Origin: Mayfieldus sp963740555
Lineage (GTDB): Bacteria; Actinomycetota; Thermoleophilia; Solirubrobacterales; 70-9
NCBI GenBank assembly: GCA_963740555.1
Contig: CAVUES010000002.1
Location: 1-28,134 of the forward strand
Length of the DNA: 28,134 nt
Direction: 5' to 3'
Numbering within the stretch: position 1 is the stretch's first letter; each line of letters opens with the position of its first letter. Below the pieces are notes generated by a model that did not search any database, was not told the origin of the DNA, and saw only the letters and a list, made by a program, of their open reading frames with translations. Shown here in pieces: positions 7,481-14,686 of this stretch. Made by a program: the position numbers and the translations under genes.

Positions 7481-8494
7481 TCAGAAGTGTGCCTCTTCGG
7501 GAATCGCGAGCTCGCGAAAGCGCGAGATGCAGAAGCGGTCGGTCATCCCGGCGACGTAGTCGGTCACCCGCTGGCAGAGGTCGGCGCCGGGGTCGAGGAC
7601 CGGCACCTCCTCGGGGTCGTCCATGTAGTGGTCGAACAGCCCCCGGAGGGTGCGCTGCACCCGCGCCACCTCACCCCGCGCCGCCGGGCCCAGATAGACG
7701 CGATCGAACATGAACTTGCGAAGCCGCAGCATCGCCCCACCGATCTCGTCGCTCTGCACGATGTCGCCGGCGCCGGCCGAACGCTCGACGATGTCGCGGA
7801 CCAGCGTGTCGATCCGCTTCGCGCCGGTCGTCCCCAGCAGCTCGATCTCCTCCAGGGGTAGGTCCGACCCGGAGAGGATCCCGGCCCGCAGCGCGTCGTC
7901 GATGTCGTGGTTGATGTAGGCGACCCGGTCGACGAGCCGAACTATCCGCCCCTCCAGGGTGGCCGGCTTCTCTGGCCCGGTGTGGTTGAGGATCCCGTCG
8001 CGAACCCGCTCGGTGAGGTTGAGCCCCTCCCCGTCGCGCTCCAGCACGTCGACGACCCGCAGCGAGTGCAGGTTGTGCTTGAAGCCGGAGTCGCAGCGCT
8101 CGCGCAGCGCCTCGTCGAGCGCCTCCTCGCCGATGTGCCCGAACGGCGGATGGCCGAGATCGTGCCCGAGCCCGATCGCCTCCGTGAGGTCCTCGTTCAG
8201 CCCCAGCGCCCGGGCCACAGTGCGCGAGATCCCCGAGGCCTCCAGCGTGTGGGTGAGGCGGGTCCGGTAGTGATCGCCCTCGGGGGCGATGAAGACCTGG
8301 GTCTTGTGCATGAGGCGGCGAAACGCCTTGCTGTGCACGATGCGGTCGCGGTCGCGCTGAAACGGCGTCCGCAGCGGGCTGTCGGGCTCCTCGACGCCCC
8401 TGATCGCCGGGTAGGACCGGGTCGCCTCCTCGACCAGGAACTCCGCCTCAAATGCTTCGACGCGCTCCTGCAGCGATCTGGTCGTGGTCGGCAA
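7481..8494 (-). CDS. dgt: dGTPase-like deoxynucleoside triphosphate triphosphohydrolase
   Basis: A 337-residue HD-domain protein. The metal site is visible: His82 in TRLTHTLEASGIS and His111-Asp112 in GLGHDLGHPPFGHIGEEALD. Upstream lies the family sequence DRDRIVHSKAFRRLMHKTQV. Enzymes of this family hydrolyse dGTP or other dNTPs to the nucleoside and triphosphate, adjusting dNTP pools. The start is a TTG at 8494 without a strong Shine-Dalgarno. The stop is 2 bp from the dnaG start and recO lies 33 bp upstream, so recO-dgt-dnaG is probably one transcript joining repair, dNTP control and priming. Substrate specificity within the family cannot be read from sequence. Confidence 0.95.
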   Translation of the reverse strand: MPTTTRSLQERVEAFEAEFLVEEATRSYPAIRGVEEPDSPLRTPFQRDRDRIVHSKAFRRLMHKTQVFIAPEGDHYRTRLTHTLEASGISRTVARALGLNEDLTEAIGLGHDLGHPPFGHIGEEALDEALRERCDSGFKHNLHSLRVVDVLERDGEGLNLTERVRDGILNHTGPEKPATLEGRIVRLVDRVAYINHDIDDALRAGILSGSDLPLEEIELLGTTGAKRIDTLVRDIVERSAGAGDIVQSDEIGGAMLRLRKFMFDRVYLGPAARGEVARVQRTLRGLFDHYMDDPEEVPVLDPGADLCQRVTDYVAGMTDRFCISRFRELAIPEEAHF

Positions 8495-8527
8495 GGTGAG
8501 CCGATTCTAGTGTCGCGTGGAGTGCCA

Positions 8528-9244
8528 CTAGGCCGCGGCCCGCAACCGCACGTGCGCGTGATGCTCGAGGGTCTCCGAGACGGCCCGCTCGGCCTGGCGC
8601 AGCGCCGACGCGCCGGCCCCCGGAGCCTGGGCGAGCGGCCGCGCCAGGCCGTCGACCATGAACCCGTGCGCCTCCTCGGACAGCTCGAACCCGCCCCCCT
8701 CGCAGCTCGCGCACACAACCCCGCCGGCGGCGCCCGAGAAGCCGGTCAGGTGCTCGGCCTCTCCGCAGCGCGCGCAGGAGCCGAGCTCGGGGGCGAAGCC
8801 GGCGGCGAGCGCCAGCTTGAGGCGAAAGGCGAGCGCCTCCGCGAGGCCGACTCGATCGCCTCGCTCGTCGAGCAATGCCAGGTAACGGCAGAGCAGGTTG
8901 TAGGCGGCCGGGTTGGGCTGCGCCGCGTCGAGCAACCGCAGAACCGCGTCGCAGGCCCGCGCCGCGGCACCCAGCGCCGCCGAGCTCTCACGCAGCCGCG
9001 GATAGCCGTTCACCGTCGCCGCACCGGTGACCGTCGCCAGCTCGCCGCGACCCTCGTGCAGCACCAGGTCGAGGCGGAAGAACGGCTCCAGCCGACCTCC
9101 GAAGCGAGAGCGCGGCCGCCGCGACCCTTTCGCGATCGCCCCGATCCGCCCCCGCTTGACGCTGTAGAGGTGAAGGATCCTGTCGGCCTCGCCGAAGCGA
9201 ATGCTGCGCAGGACCACAGCCTCGGTCTTGAAATTGCCAGCCAT
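8528..9244 (-). CDS. recO: DNA repair protein RecO
   Basis: The ATG at 9244 gives 238 residues. The N-terminal OB-fold is recognisable (FKTEAVVLRSIRFGEADRIL, GRIGAIAKGSRRPRSRFGG). A helical domain follows, and a four-Cys zinc site lies in CARCGEAEHL...GVVCASCEGG. RecO works with RecR to load RecA onto SSB-coated single-stranded DNA in gap repair. The open frame extends upstream to 9379, but that part is translated repeat DNA (first hairpin element) and is rejected. A GTG at 9256 is a possible alternative start. It is the first gene of the recO-dgt-dnaG group. Confidence 0.95.
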   Translation of the reverse strand: MAGNFKTEAVVLRSIRFGEADRILHLYSVKRGRIGAIAKGSRRPRSRFGGRLEPFFRLDLVLHEGRGELATVTGAATVNGYPRLRESSAALGAAARACDAVLRLLDAAQPNPAAYNLLCRYLALLDERGDRVGLAEALAFRLKLALAAGFAPELGSCARCGEAEHLTGFSGAAGGVVCASCEGGGFELSEEAHGFMVDGLARPLAQAPGAGASALRQAERAVSETLEHHAHVRLRAAA

Positions 9245-9284
9245 GAACCGATCCACGATCCCGCCCCGGCCGGACGGCATTGGT

Positions 9285-9411
9285 GTTGGGCCGCGAAACG
9301 AAGTGGAGCGGCAAAGTGGTGTTGGGCGGCGACACAGAGTGTCGCCGCAGGTGCATGTCAGGCCGCGAAGCGGCCGCAAGTGTCTGTCAGGCGACCATAG
9401 GCCGCCGCAAT
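9285..9411. repeat. Four-hairpin intergenic element, copy 1 (partly decayed)
   Basis: In plus orientation: GTTGGG, hairpin A (9291-9311, 21 nt, outer 4 bp and inner 2 bp paired, three mismatches), GTTGGG (9321-9326), hairpin B (9327-9347, 9-bp stem CGGCGACAC, loop AGA), linker CAGGTGCATGTCA, hairpin C (9361-9375, GGCCGC-GAA-GCGGCC), linker GCAAGTGTCTGTCA, hairpin D (9390-9406, 7-bp stem with one mismatch, loop ATA). It fills the space between the start of recO and the end of the DmpA-like peptidase gene. The linkers are nearly identical to copy 2, which shows common origin. Decay of A and D against perfect B and C suggests age. Confidence 0.85.
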
Positions 9412-9412
9412 T

Positions 9413-9428
9413 GTTCAGCCGGCTGAAC
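9413..9428. repeat. Perfect 16-bp palindrome at the end of the peptidase gene
   Basis: GTTCAGCCGGCTGAAC is self-complementary without a loop. It spans the TGA (9415-9417) and the last codons of the minus-strand peptidase gene, directly next to hairpin element copy 1. It could be an insertion-target footprint or part of a 3' end structure; no T-tract follows. Confidence 0.5.
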
Positions 9429-10350
9429 GCACTGCGTCGCGGATCGCCTCCGCCGTGACGGTGGCCGCGATCGTTCCCATCGCGGTCGCGGTGAACCGGT
9501 CCGGCTTTCCGGATCCGGAGGCGAGGCAGAAGACGACATCGCCGTCGACGTCGGAGAAAGTCGGGTTCACCGCCCGGGCCACCCCGCCGCTAGCCATCCG
9601 AGCGACTCGGGTGCAGCCGGGTGGCCTGAGCGGCGCGTCAGTCATCAGGCAAACAAGCGTCGTGTTGCGCTCCGCGAGCCGGGTCCAGTCCGGCGGACCT
9701 TCCATGGCGGCGATCTCCTCGGCCGTGGAGCGCATCGCACCGTCCTCGCCTCGCGGGCCGGCGAGCACCTTCCCGTTCGCCCCGACCACGTCGCCGAACC
9801 CGTTCGCGACCGCAAGCGCGGCGACCGTCTCCCCGCGGCCGCTGTGCGCGGCCGCGTAGCCGATGCCAGCCACGGTCGCCCGCTCACGTCCGAACAACTT
9901 CCCGACTGCGGTACCGGTGCCGGCACCGACCAGTCCACGATCTGGAACCCCGCCGACAGCCGCCTCACTGGCTGCGTACCCCTGATCGGGCCCAGGCCGC
10001 ACCGAGGGGTCACCCTCGATCAGGTCGTAGACCACCGCGGCCGGGACAATCGGTACCAAACCCCCGGGCGTCGGATATCCGCGGCCGTGCTCCTCCAGCC
10101 AACGAACCGCTCCATCCGCTGCGGCGAGGCCGAAGGCGCTGCGCCCGGCGAACACCACGGCGGTCACCTCATGGTCGCCGGCCATCGGTCCCACGACGTC
10201 GGTCTCGCGGGTGCCCGGTCCACCGCCGCGAACGTCGACGCCAGCGTGACTCCCGGGCGGCGCGATCACCACAGTGCACCCGGTGCGCGCTTCGGCGTCG
10301 GTCCAGTGGCCGACCGAGAAGCCCTCCGGCATCGGCAGCGGACCGTTCAA
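9415..10350 (-). CDS. P1-family (DmpA/S58) self-processing aminopeptidase
   Basis: 311 residues in the Ntn-fold DmpA family, which cleave themselves before a Ser/Thr that then acts as N-terminal nucleophile to release N-terminal amino acids. The N-terminal signature FSVGHWTDAEARTGCTVVI is clear, followed by GGGPGTRETD and AVVFAGRSAFGLAAADG. The cleavage segment ERNTTLVCLMTDAPL puts the likely nucleophile at Thr230 or Thr231. The TTG start at 10350 shares TTGA with the fpg stop and has GGGGAG 8 nt upstream, so it is preferred over the ATG at 10332. There is no signal peptide, so it is probably cytoplasmic. The natural substrate is unknown; known relatives act on D-Ala or beta-amino peptides. 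Confidence 0.88.
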   Translation of the reverse strand: MNGPLPMPEGFSVGHWTDAEARTGCTVVIAPPGSHAGVDVRGGGPGTRETDVVGPMAGDHEVTAVVFAGRSAFGLAAADGAVRWLEEHGRGYPTPGGLVPIVPAAVVYDLIEGDPSVRPGPDQGYAASEAAVGGVPDRGLVGAGTGTAVGKLFGRERATVAGIGYAAAHSGRGETVAALAVANGFGDVVGANGKVLAGPRGEDGAMRSTAEEIAAMEGPPDWTRLAERNTTLVCLMTDAPLRPPGCTRVARMASGGVARAVNPTFSDVDGDVVFCLASGSGKPDRFTATAMGTIAATVTAEAIRDAVRSAG

Positions 10351-11264
10351 CGGCGTGCTCCCCGGTCCCTGGCACTCGAGCGGCGGCGGCGCGGCCGGCG
10401 GCGCAACCGCAGCTGACAATTGGGGCAGAAGTAGGTCGACCGCCCCGAGACGACGATGCGGCGGATCGGCGTCCCGCAGCGCGGGCAGGGCTTTCCCTCG
10501 CGGCGGTGGACGAGGAACTCGTCCTGCATCGACCCGCGCTCGCCGCGCGAATCGACGTAGTCGTCGATCGACGCCCCGCCCTCCTCTAGCCCGGCCGACA
10601 GTGCCTCGATCACGCCGGCACGGAGCGCCTCGGCGTGCTCGCGGCGCATCGAGCCGGCCGGGGAGAGCGGGTGTAGCTCGGCTCTCCACAAGGCCTCGTC
10701 GGCGTAGATGTTCCCGACCCCGGCGATGCCGGCCTGGTCGAGCAGGAACGACTTCAACGGCGCCCGGCGCCCGGCCGCCAGCTCCTCGATCGCCTCGGCC
10801 GTGAACGCACCGGAGAACGGCTCGATGCCCACCCGGCCCGAGAAGCGCTCCTCGACTCGATCAGTGGGCAGCAGGGAGGCCTCTCCGAAGCGTCGCGCGT
10901 CGGTGAATCGGAGCTCGCGTCCGTCGTCGAGGGAGAAACGGGCGCGCAGATAGCGATCGTCGGCCGGGCGGGCGTCGCCCCCGTCGACCGCGACCACGAG
11001 CTCGCCCTCGTCGACCAGCAGCAGGTTGCCCGTCATCCGCAGATGCATCACCAGGGTCAAATTCCCCTCGAGGTCCAGCAGCAGGTACTTGCCCCGGCGC
11101 CGCAACCCGACGACGGCGAGACCGCCCACCCGCCGCTCCATCGGCCCAGGATCCTCCGGTCGCGTCCAGCGGGGATCGAGAACCTCGAGTCGCTCGATCC
11201 GGCGACCGCGCAGCTCCGGCTCGAGCTGGCGGCGGATTGTCTCAACCTCCGGCAGCTCGGGCAC
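10347..11264 (-). CDS. mutM: Formamidopyrimidine-DNA glycosylase
   Basis: A 305-residue Fpg/Nei-family base-excision enzyme that removes 8-oxoguanine and formamidopyrimidines and nicks the abasic site. Pro2 and Glu3 of the opening PELPEVETIRRQLEPELRG form the active site after Met removal. The conserved Lys is in RRRGKYLLLDLEG, and the helix-two-turn-helix segment is in LDQAGIAGVGNIYADEALW. The C-terminal zinc finger is complete (CPRCGTPIRR...STYFCPNC). The GTG start at 11264 overlaps the TAG of the upstream lipoprotein gene by one base (TAGTG). After the zinc finger comes an Arg-rich tail of about 20 residues (RLRRRPRRRRSSARDRGARR), longer than usual for Fpg, which overlaps the peptidase start. 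Confidence 0.97.
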   Translation of the reverse strand: MPELPEVETIRRQLEPELRGRRIERLEVLDPRWTRPEDPGPMERRVGGLAVVGLRRRGKYLLLDLEGNLTLVMHLRMTGNLLLVDEGELVVAVDGGDARPADDRYLRARFSLDDGRELRFTDARRFGEASLLPTDRVEERFSGRVGIEPFSGAFTAEAIEELAAGRRAPLKSFLLDQAGIAGVGNIYADEALWRAELHPLSPAGSMRREHAEALRAGVIEALSAGLEEGGASIDDYVDSRGERGSMQDEFLVHRREGKPCPRCGTPIRRIVVSGRSTYFCPNCQLRLRRRPRRRRSSARDRGARR

Positions 11265-11863
11265 TAGGGCGCCTTCACGCCACCCGAGACCGGCCCGGTG
11301 GGAAACCCCCCGAGATGGATCGTCGCGAGCAGCGGATCGAAGGCCTCGGTCTCGGCCTGCTGGAAGAACTTGGGGCGAGCGTAGGCGTCGATCACGTACT
11401 CGGCGGCGCCCTTGTAGACGTGGACGCTCTTGGTCATCACGGGATGGCCGGCGATCTTGCCGTGCCCGACGATCTCCACCGCCAGGGCCCCATCGACCCT
11501 GCGCACCCGGCTGCTCTGCACGACAAACGACGGAGCACGCTCGTGCAGCGAGGTCAACAGTCGCTGACGGTCGGCGGCGACCCCGGAGCTGGTCTGCGGA
11601 AGATCGGTTCGCGGATAGGAATAGACCGTGGCGACGGCGCTGCCGGAGGAAAGCTGGGCGACCTCCGGAAGGGCGCCCGTGGTCACGGTCCAGGTCGACG
11701 GGCGCCCGAAGCTGACGTCGCCCGAGGCCGCGGTGAAGTTGACCAGCGACACCGGGGGCCCGAGCTGGGCGAGCCCGGTGGGATGGTTGCGAGCGTTGCC
11801 GCACCCCCCGCAGGCGACGGCCAGCGCGGGAATCGTGAGCCAAGCGAGCCAGCGTCGTCCCAC
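11264..11863 (-). CDS. Putative lipoprotein of unknown function
   Basis: 199 residues from a GTG at 11863. The N-terminus MGRRWLAWLTIPALAVACGG is a short lipoprotein signal peptide with a lipobox-like ALAVAC, so the protein is probably anchored to the outer face of the membrane. The mature part (WTVTTGALPEVAQLSSGSAV, VDGALAVEIVGHGKIAGHPV, KSVHVYKGAAEYVIDAYARP) looks like an alternating strand fold with no catalytic motif I recognise. It resembles lipoproteins of the PsbP/Mog1 (LpqN-like) type, but this is a weak impression. It abuts fpg (one-base overlap) and lies 44 bp from xerD, so it is likely cotranscribed with DNA repair genes without evident functional connection. Confidence 0.75.
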   Translation of the reverse strand: MGRRWLAWLTIPALAVACGGCGNARNHPTGLAQLGPPVSLVNFTAASGDVSFGRPSTWTVTTGALPEVAQLSSGSAVATVYSYPRTDLPQTSSGVAADRQRLLTSLHERAPSFVVQSSRVRRVDGALAVEIVGHGKIAGHPVMTKSVHVYKGAAEYVIDAYARPKFFQQAETEAFDPLLATIHLGGFPTGPVSGGVKAP

Positions 11864-11907
11864 CGGACCCGTTCTATCAGGGCGGAAGCGCGTTCAGGCA
11901 GCGACGC

Positions 11908-12867
11908 TCAGCGAACCACGGCCCGGGGGTGAGCTCGGAAGTAGGCCTCCTTGAGCTGCTCACCGGAGAGATGCGTGTACATCTGCGTCGTCGAGACGTC
12001 GGCGTGCCCGAGCATCTCCTGCACCGCCCGAAGGTCGCAACCGCCTGCCAGAAGATGGGTGGCGAAGCTGTGGCGCAGCGTGTGCGGGCTCATCTTCCCG
12101 TCCAATCCAGCCGCCCGCGCGTGCTTCTGGACGATCTTGTAGAGGCCCTGCCGGGTAAGCGGCCCGCCGCGGAAGTTGACGAACAGCTTCGGCTCCGCTT
12201 GCTCGCCAACGAGCTTGGGACGGCCGCCGCGCAGGTAGGCGTTGATCGCCGCCACCGCCTTGGTGCCGAGCGGGACCAGCCGTTCCTTCGATCCCTTCCC
12301 CTGCGCGCGAAGAAATCCGCGCTGAAGGTCGACCTCCGACAGCTCGAGCCCGATCGTCTCCGACGCGCGCAGCCCGCAGGCGTACAACACCTCGAGCAGC
12401 GCGCGGTCGCGCAGCGCGGTGGGCTCATTCCCACGCGGGGTCGCGAGCAGATGCTGGACCTCCGAGTAGTTGAGGACGTGGGGCAGCTTGCGCGAGCGGC
12501 GAGGCGCGGCCAGCGCCGCGGTCGGGTCCTCGCTGATCATCTCCTCGCGGCGAAGGTGCTTGTAGAAGGAGCGCAGGCAGGCCGCCTTGCGGTGGATCGT
12601 CGCCGCCGAACAGGGCGGCCGCCCATTTCCTGTCGCGAGCTCGGCCAGGAACTCCGACACCTCGGTCGGCCCGACGGCGAGCGCATCGGCGCCCCGCTGG
12701 GCCAGGAAGGTGCCGTACTGAAGGAGGTCGGTGCGGTAGGCGTTGAGAGTGTTGCGCGATAGCCCCCGCTCCAGCTCGAGGTAGGCGAGGAAGTCGAGCA
12801 CCAGGCCCTCAAAGCGCTCGCCAGGCTTAACCGGCGCGTCGACCCTCTCCTCCACGACTACCGTCAT
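11908..12867 (-). CDS. xerD: Site-specific tyrosine recombinase XerD-like
   Basis: 319 residues from the ATG at 12867. The N-terminal SAM-like core-binding domain (FLAYLELERGLSRNTLNAYR) precedes the catalytic domain. Catalytic residues are all visible: Arg in ACGLRASETIGLELSEVDL, Lys in GKGSKERLVPLG, His-x-x-Arg in SPHTLRHSFATHLLAGG, and His plus nucleophile Tyr in MLGHADVSTTQMYTHLS. XerC/XerD resolve chromosome dimers at dif. Position next to a NUDIX gene and pyrG matches the chromosomal xerD of other actinobacteria, not a phage integrase. An upstream ATG at 12889 with AAGGGG before it opens a 20-codon frame that overlaps the xerD start (ending at 12827). That is either a leader peptide or the real N-terminus displaced by an indel. 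Confidence 0.96.
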   Translation of the reverse strand: MTVVVEERVDAPVKPGERFEGLVLDFLAYLELERGLSRNTLNAYRTDLLQYGTFLAQRGADALAVGPTEVSEFLAELATGNGRPPCSAATIHRKAACLRSFYKHLRREEMISEDPTAALAAPRRSRKLPHVLNYSEVQHLLATPRGNEPTALRDRALLEVLYACGLRASETIGLELSEVDLQRGFLRAQGKGSKERLVPLGTKAVAAINAYLRGGRPKLVGEQAEPKLFVNFRGGPLTRQGLYKIVQKHARAAGLDGKMSPHTLRHSFATHLLAGGCDLRAVQEMLGHADVSTTQMYTHLSGEQLKEAYFRAHPRAVVR

Positions 12868-12879
12868 GCGGCCCACTTC

Positions 12880-12909
12880 TGCGGGCCATGACGTTCCCCT
12901 TGGCCCGCA
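12880..12909 (-). promoter_or_regulatory. Inverted repeat in the xerD leader
   Basis: TGCGGGCC (12880-12887) and GGCCCGCA (12902-12909) form a perfect 8-bp inverted repeat with a 14-nt spacer. On the minus strand the spacer holds AAGGGG and the second arm begins near an ATG (12889), 22 nt before the xerD ATG. It could form an RNA hairpin hiding that site. It may also be a further, diverged hairpin of the adjacent repeat element. Confidence 0.4.
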
Positions 12910-12915
12910 AGATAT

Positions 12916-13045
12916 GTTGGGACGCGACACAGAGTGTCGCGTCAGAGTGGTGTTGGGCGGCGACACAAAGTGTCGCCGCAGGTGCATGTCAGGCCGCGAA
13001 GCGGCCGCAAGTGTCTGTCAGGCGGCCGAAGGCCGCCGCAAGTTA
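12916..13045. repeat. Four-hairpin intergenic element, copy 2 (best preserved)
   Basis: Four perfect hairpins in plus orientation. A is 12922-12942 (9-bp stem ACGCGACAC, loop AGA). B is 12958-12978 (9-bp stem CGGCGACAC, loop AAA). C is 12992-13006 (GGCCGC-GAA-GCGGCC). D is 13021-13037 (GGCGGCC-GAA-GGCCGCC). GTTGGG precedes A and B, GTCA precedes C and D, and linkers are CAGAGTGGT, CAGGTGCAT and GCAAGTGTCT. A-to-B spacing is exactly 36 bp. The arms of A and B differ at the outer three pairs with both sides changed, so pairing is kept. The element lies between the NUDIX stop and the xerD start. Hairpin C contains GCGAAGC, known as an unusually stable DNA mini-hairpin. Confidence 0.93.
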
Positions 13046-13046
13046 T

Positions 13047-13565
13047 TCAGCGAAGTTCGGAGCGGAAAAGCAGCAGCCCGACCAGCGACTTGGCGTCTAC
13101 GCAGGCCTCGATCGCATCGTCGAGCTCGTCGAGAGGGACCTTCACGATTTCGATCCGCTCCCCCTCGGACGGATTCGCCCCGACCTCGGTGAGGCCGGTG
13201 GCGACGAAGACGTGGACCTCCTCGTCGGTGAACCCGGGGCTGGTGTAGATGCGCTTCAACTGCCGCCACTCGACAGCCTCGAGCCCGACCTCCTCGACCA
13301 GCTCGCGCTTCGCGCAGTCGATCGGTGACTCGCCCGGGACGTCGAGCTTTCCCGCCGGCAGCTCGAACAGCGAGTCCTCCCCGACGGCCTCGCGAGGTTG
13401 CCGGACCATGTAGAGGTGGCCGTCGTCGTGGGCGACAATCGCGACCGCGCCGGGATGCTCGACGACCTCACGCTCCGACGTCGACCCATCCTCGTAGCGG
13501 ATACGGTCGACGCGGACCGAGATCGTCAGCCCCTTGTGGGTGATGTCCGAGCCGATTCGCTCCAT
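13047..13565 (-). CDS. NUDIX hydrolase, ADP-ribose pyrophosphatase type
   Basis: 172 residues from the ATG at 13565. The NUDIX box is clear: AGKLDVPGESPIDCAKRELV followed by EEVGLEA, with the REL-EE metal-binding core. The upstream FELPAG and downstream RIYTSPGFTDEEVHVFVATG are typical of the ADP-ribose pyrophosphatase subfamily, which splits ADP-ribose to AMP and ribose 5-phosphate. M. tuberculosis has an equivalent gene (Rv1700) between pyrG and xerD, which supports this identity. Its stop lies at the edge of hairpin element copy 2. It follows the DUF3866 gene by 11 bp, suggesting cotranscription. Confidence 0.92.
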   Translation of the reverse strand: MERIGSDITHKGLTISVRVDRIRYEDGSTSEREVVEHPGAVAIVAHDDGHLYMVRQPREAVGEDSLFELPAGKLDVPGESPIDCAKRELVEEVGLEAVEWRQLKRIYTSPGFTDEEVHVFVATGLTEVGANPSEGERIEIVKVPLDELDDAIEACVDAKSLVGLLLFRSELR

Positions 13566-13576
13566 GCCACCGGCCA

Positions 13577-14611
13577 CTACCCGGTCGACTCTCCGAAACC
13601 CCAGCGTCCAACCTCGCCGAGGGCCCGGCCGGCGGCGAGCGGGGCCTCGAAGAAGAGCGGATCGTCCTCGATGCCGCGCCCCATGACGCGGCCCGGCAGC
13701 CCGCTGCGGGCGTATCCCTCCGGGTCGACGGGATGACCGAACACGCGGTGACGCTCGCCGACCAGCTCGACCAGCTCGGCGACAATGTCTGGCCTCTCGG
13801 GTATCGGCACCTCGACCCGACCCAGGGCCAGGTCCAGCACCGTGCGGGTGTGGTGGCTGATGCCCCGATGGCGGGGACGCGGGTCGGCCTCCGAAAGGCG
13901 CGACGAGAGCAGCGTCGGCAGACCGAGCGCCAGCGTCGCGTGCACCGTGTCGAGGGCGGCCATGCCGCCATGACCGTAGAGGGTCTGGGATCCGATGATC
14001 CCCGGGCCTGGGCCGGCTATCACCGCCTCCCAGCCCAACGCGGCTGCCGCATCGAGCGCCCCGATCACGCTGATCGCCTCCCGCTCTCCACCGTAGGTGG
14101 GGCCGGCGGTGATGTGACCGCAAATCAGTTCGCGCTCGCGCAGGACCGCCACGTCTCGTGACAGAGATCCCGGCAGGGCGCCGCCGGCGGTCTGGACGTA
14201 TCCGACCCGCAGGTCGGGTGCGACCTCCGCGGCGGCCCATGCGGCGGGCGCCAGATGGCCGTGGAGCGGAATCACCAGCACCGGCACCCCCATGACGGGG
14301 TCCCGCTCGGCGGCGTCCTCGAGCCGCTCCATCGGCTCCACCGGATGCTGGATCGACGTGTAGTTGAGCTTCATCACGTGCGGACCGCCGGCCCCTTCCC
14401 CATCCAGCCCGCGGGTCAGGTTGACGTGTACGACGTCAAAGCCGCCGGAGCCCAGTCCGAGGTCGCGCGCCTCGGTGTTCACCACGACCTCGTCCCCTTC
14501 CCGAACCTCGCCCACCAGATCGGGATCCGCCCAGGCCGGCCGCGCCTCGCCGCCAATCTCCACCGTCAGCGGCTCCTCGCCCACTACGACGCCACGGCGC
14601 AGCTTCAGCAC
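13577..14611 (-). CDS. DUF3866 family protein
   Basis: 344 residues in a family of unknown function found in actinobacteria and some Firmicutes. Recognisable stretches are MLKLRRGVVVGEEPLTVEIG at the start, HVMKLNYTSIQHPVEPMER, VGYVQTAGGALPGSLSRDVA, CGHITAGPTYGGEREAISVI and AVIAGPGPGIIGSQTLYGHG, followed by SSRLSEADPRPRHRGISHHT. The glycine-rich GPGPGIIG segment may bind a nucleotide or phosphate, but this is inference. A GTG at 14620 is also in frame. The GTG at 14611 is chosen because TGAGG lies 8 nt before it, and because the family-like sequence starts there. The gene sits between an M20-type peptidase and the NUDIX hydrolase. Confidence 0.87.
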   Translation of the reverse strand: MLKLRRGVVVGEEPLTVEIGGEARPAWADPDLVGEVREGDEVVVNTEARDLGLGSGGFDVVHVNLTRGLDGEGAGGPHVMKLNYTSIQHPVEPMERLEDAAERDPVMGVPVLVIPLHGHLAPAAWAAAEVAPDLRVGYVQTAGGALPGSLSRDVAVLRERELICGHITAGPTYGGEREAISVIGALDAAAALGWEAVIAGPGPGIIGSQTLYGHGGMAALDTVHATLALGLPTLLSSRLSEADPRPRHRGISHHTRTVLDLALGRVEVPIPERPDIVAELVELVGERHRVFGHPVDPEGYARSGLPGRVMGRGIEDDPLFFEAPLAAGRALGEVGRWGFGESTG

Positions 14612-14654
14612 AGCGCCCACCTCACAAAACCCACCAGCCTGTCGCCTCGCAATC

Positions 14655-14669
14655 GCGGGCTGCGCCCGC
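14655..14669. repeat. Single GC-rich triloop hairpin
   Basis: GCGGGC-TGC-GCCCGC, a perfect 6-bp stem with a triloop (GCA on the minus strand), lies in the 75-bp gap between the M20 peptidase and DUF3866 genes. It resembles one hairpin of the multi-hairpin elements but lacks their linkers. No T-tract follows. Confidence 0.5.
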
Positions 14670-14686
14670 TCTGCTCGACGCCATCA

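Noticed and set aside
7907..9400. A 497-codon plus-strand open frame opposite dgt and recO
   Set aside because: The minus strand encodes well-recognised dGTPase and RecO; the plus frame has no family features.
9327..9406. Hairpin elements as simple rho-independent terminators
   Set aside because: No T-tract follows any hairpin on the minus strand, and one copy is inverted relative to transcription.
11265..11843. Upstream extension of the fpg frame to give a 498-residue protein
   Set aside because: The catalytic Pro must be residue 2, which fixes the start at 11264. The upstream frame is lipoprotein sequence in another phase.
9285..13045. Hairpin elements as a CRISPR array
   Set aside because: Units are few, consist of different palindromes of unequal length, and have conserved linkers rather than unique spacers. 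No cas genes are present.
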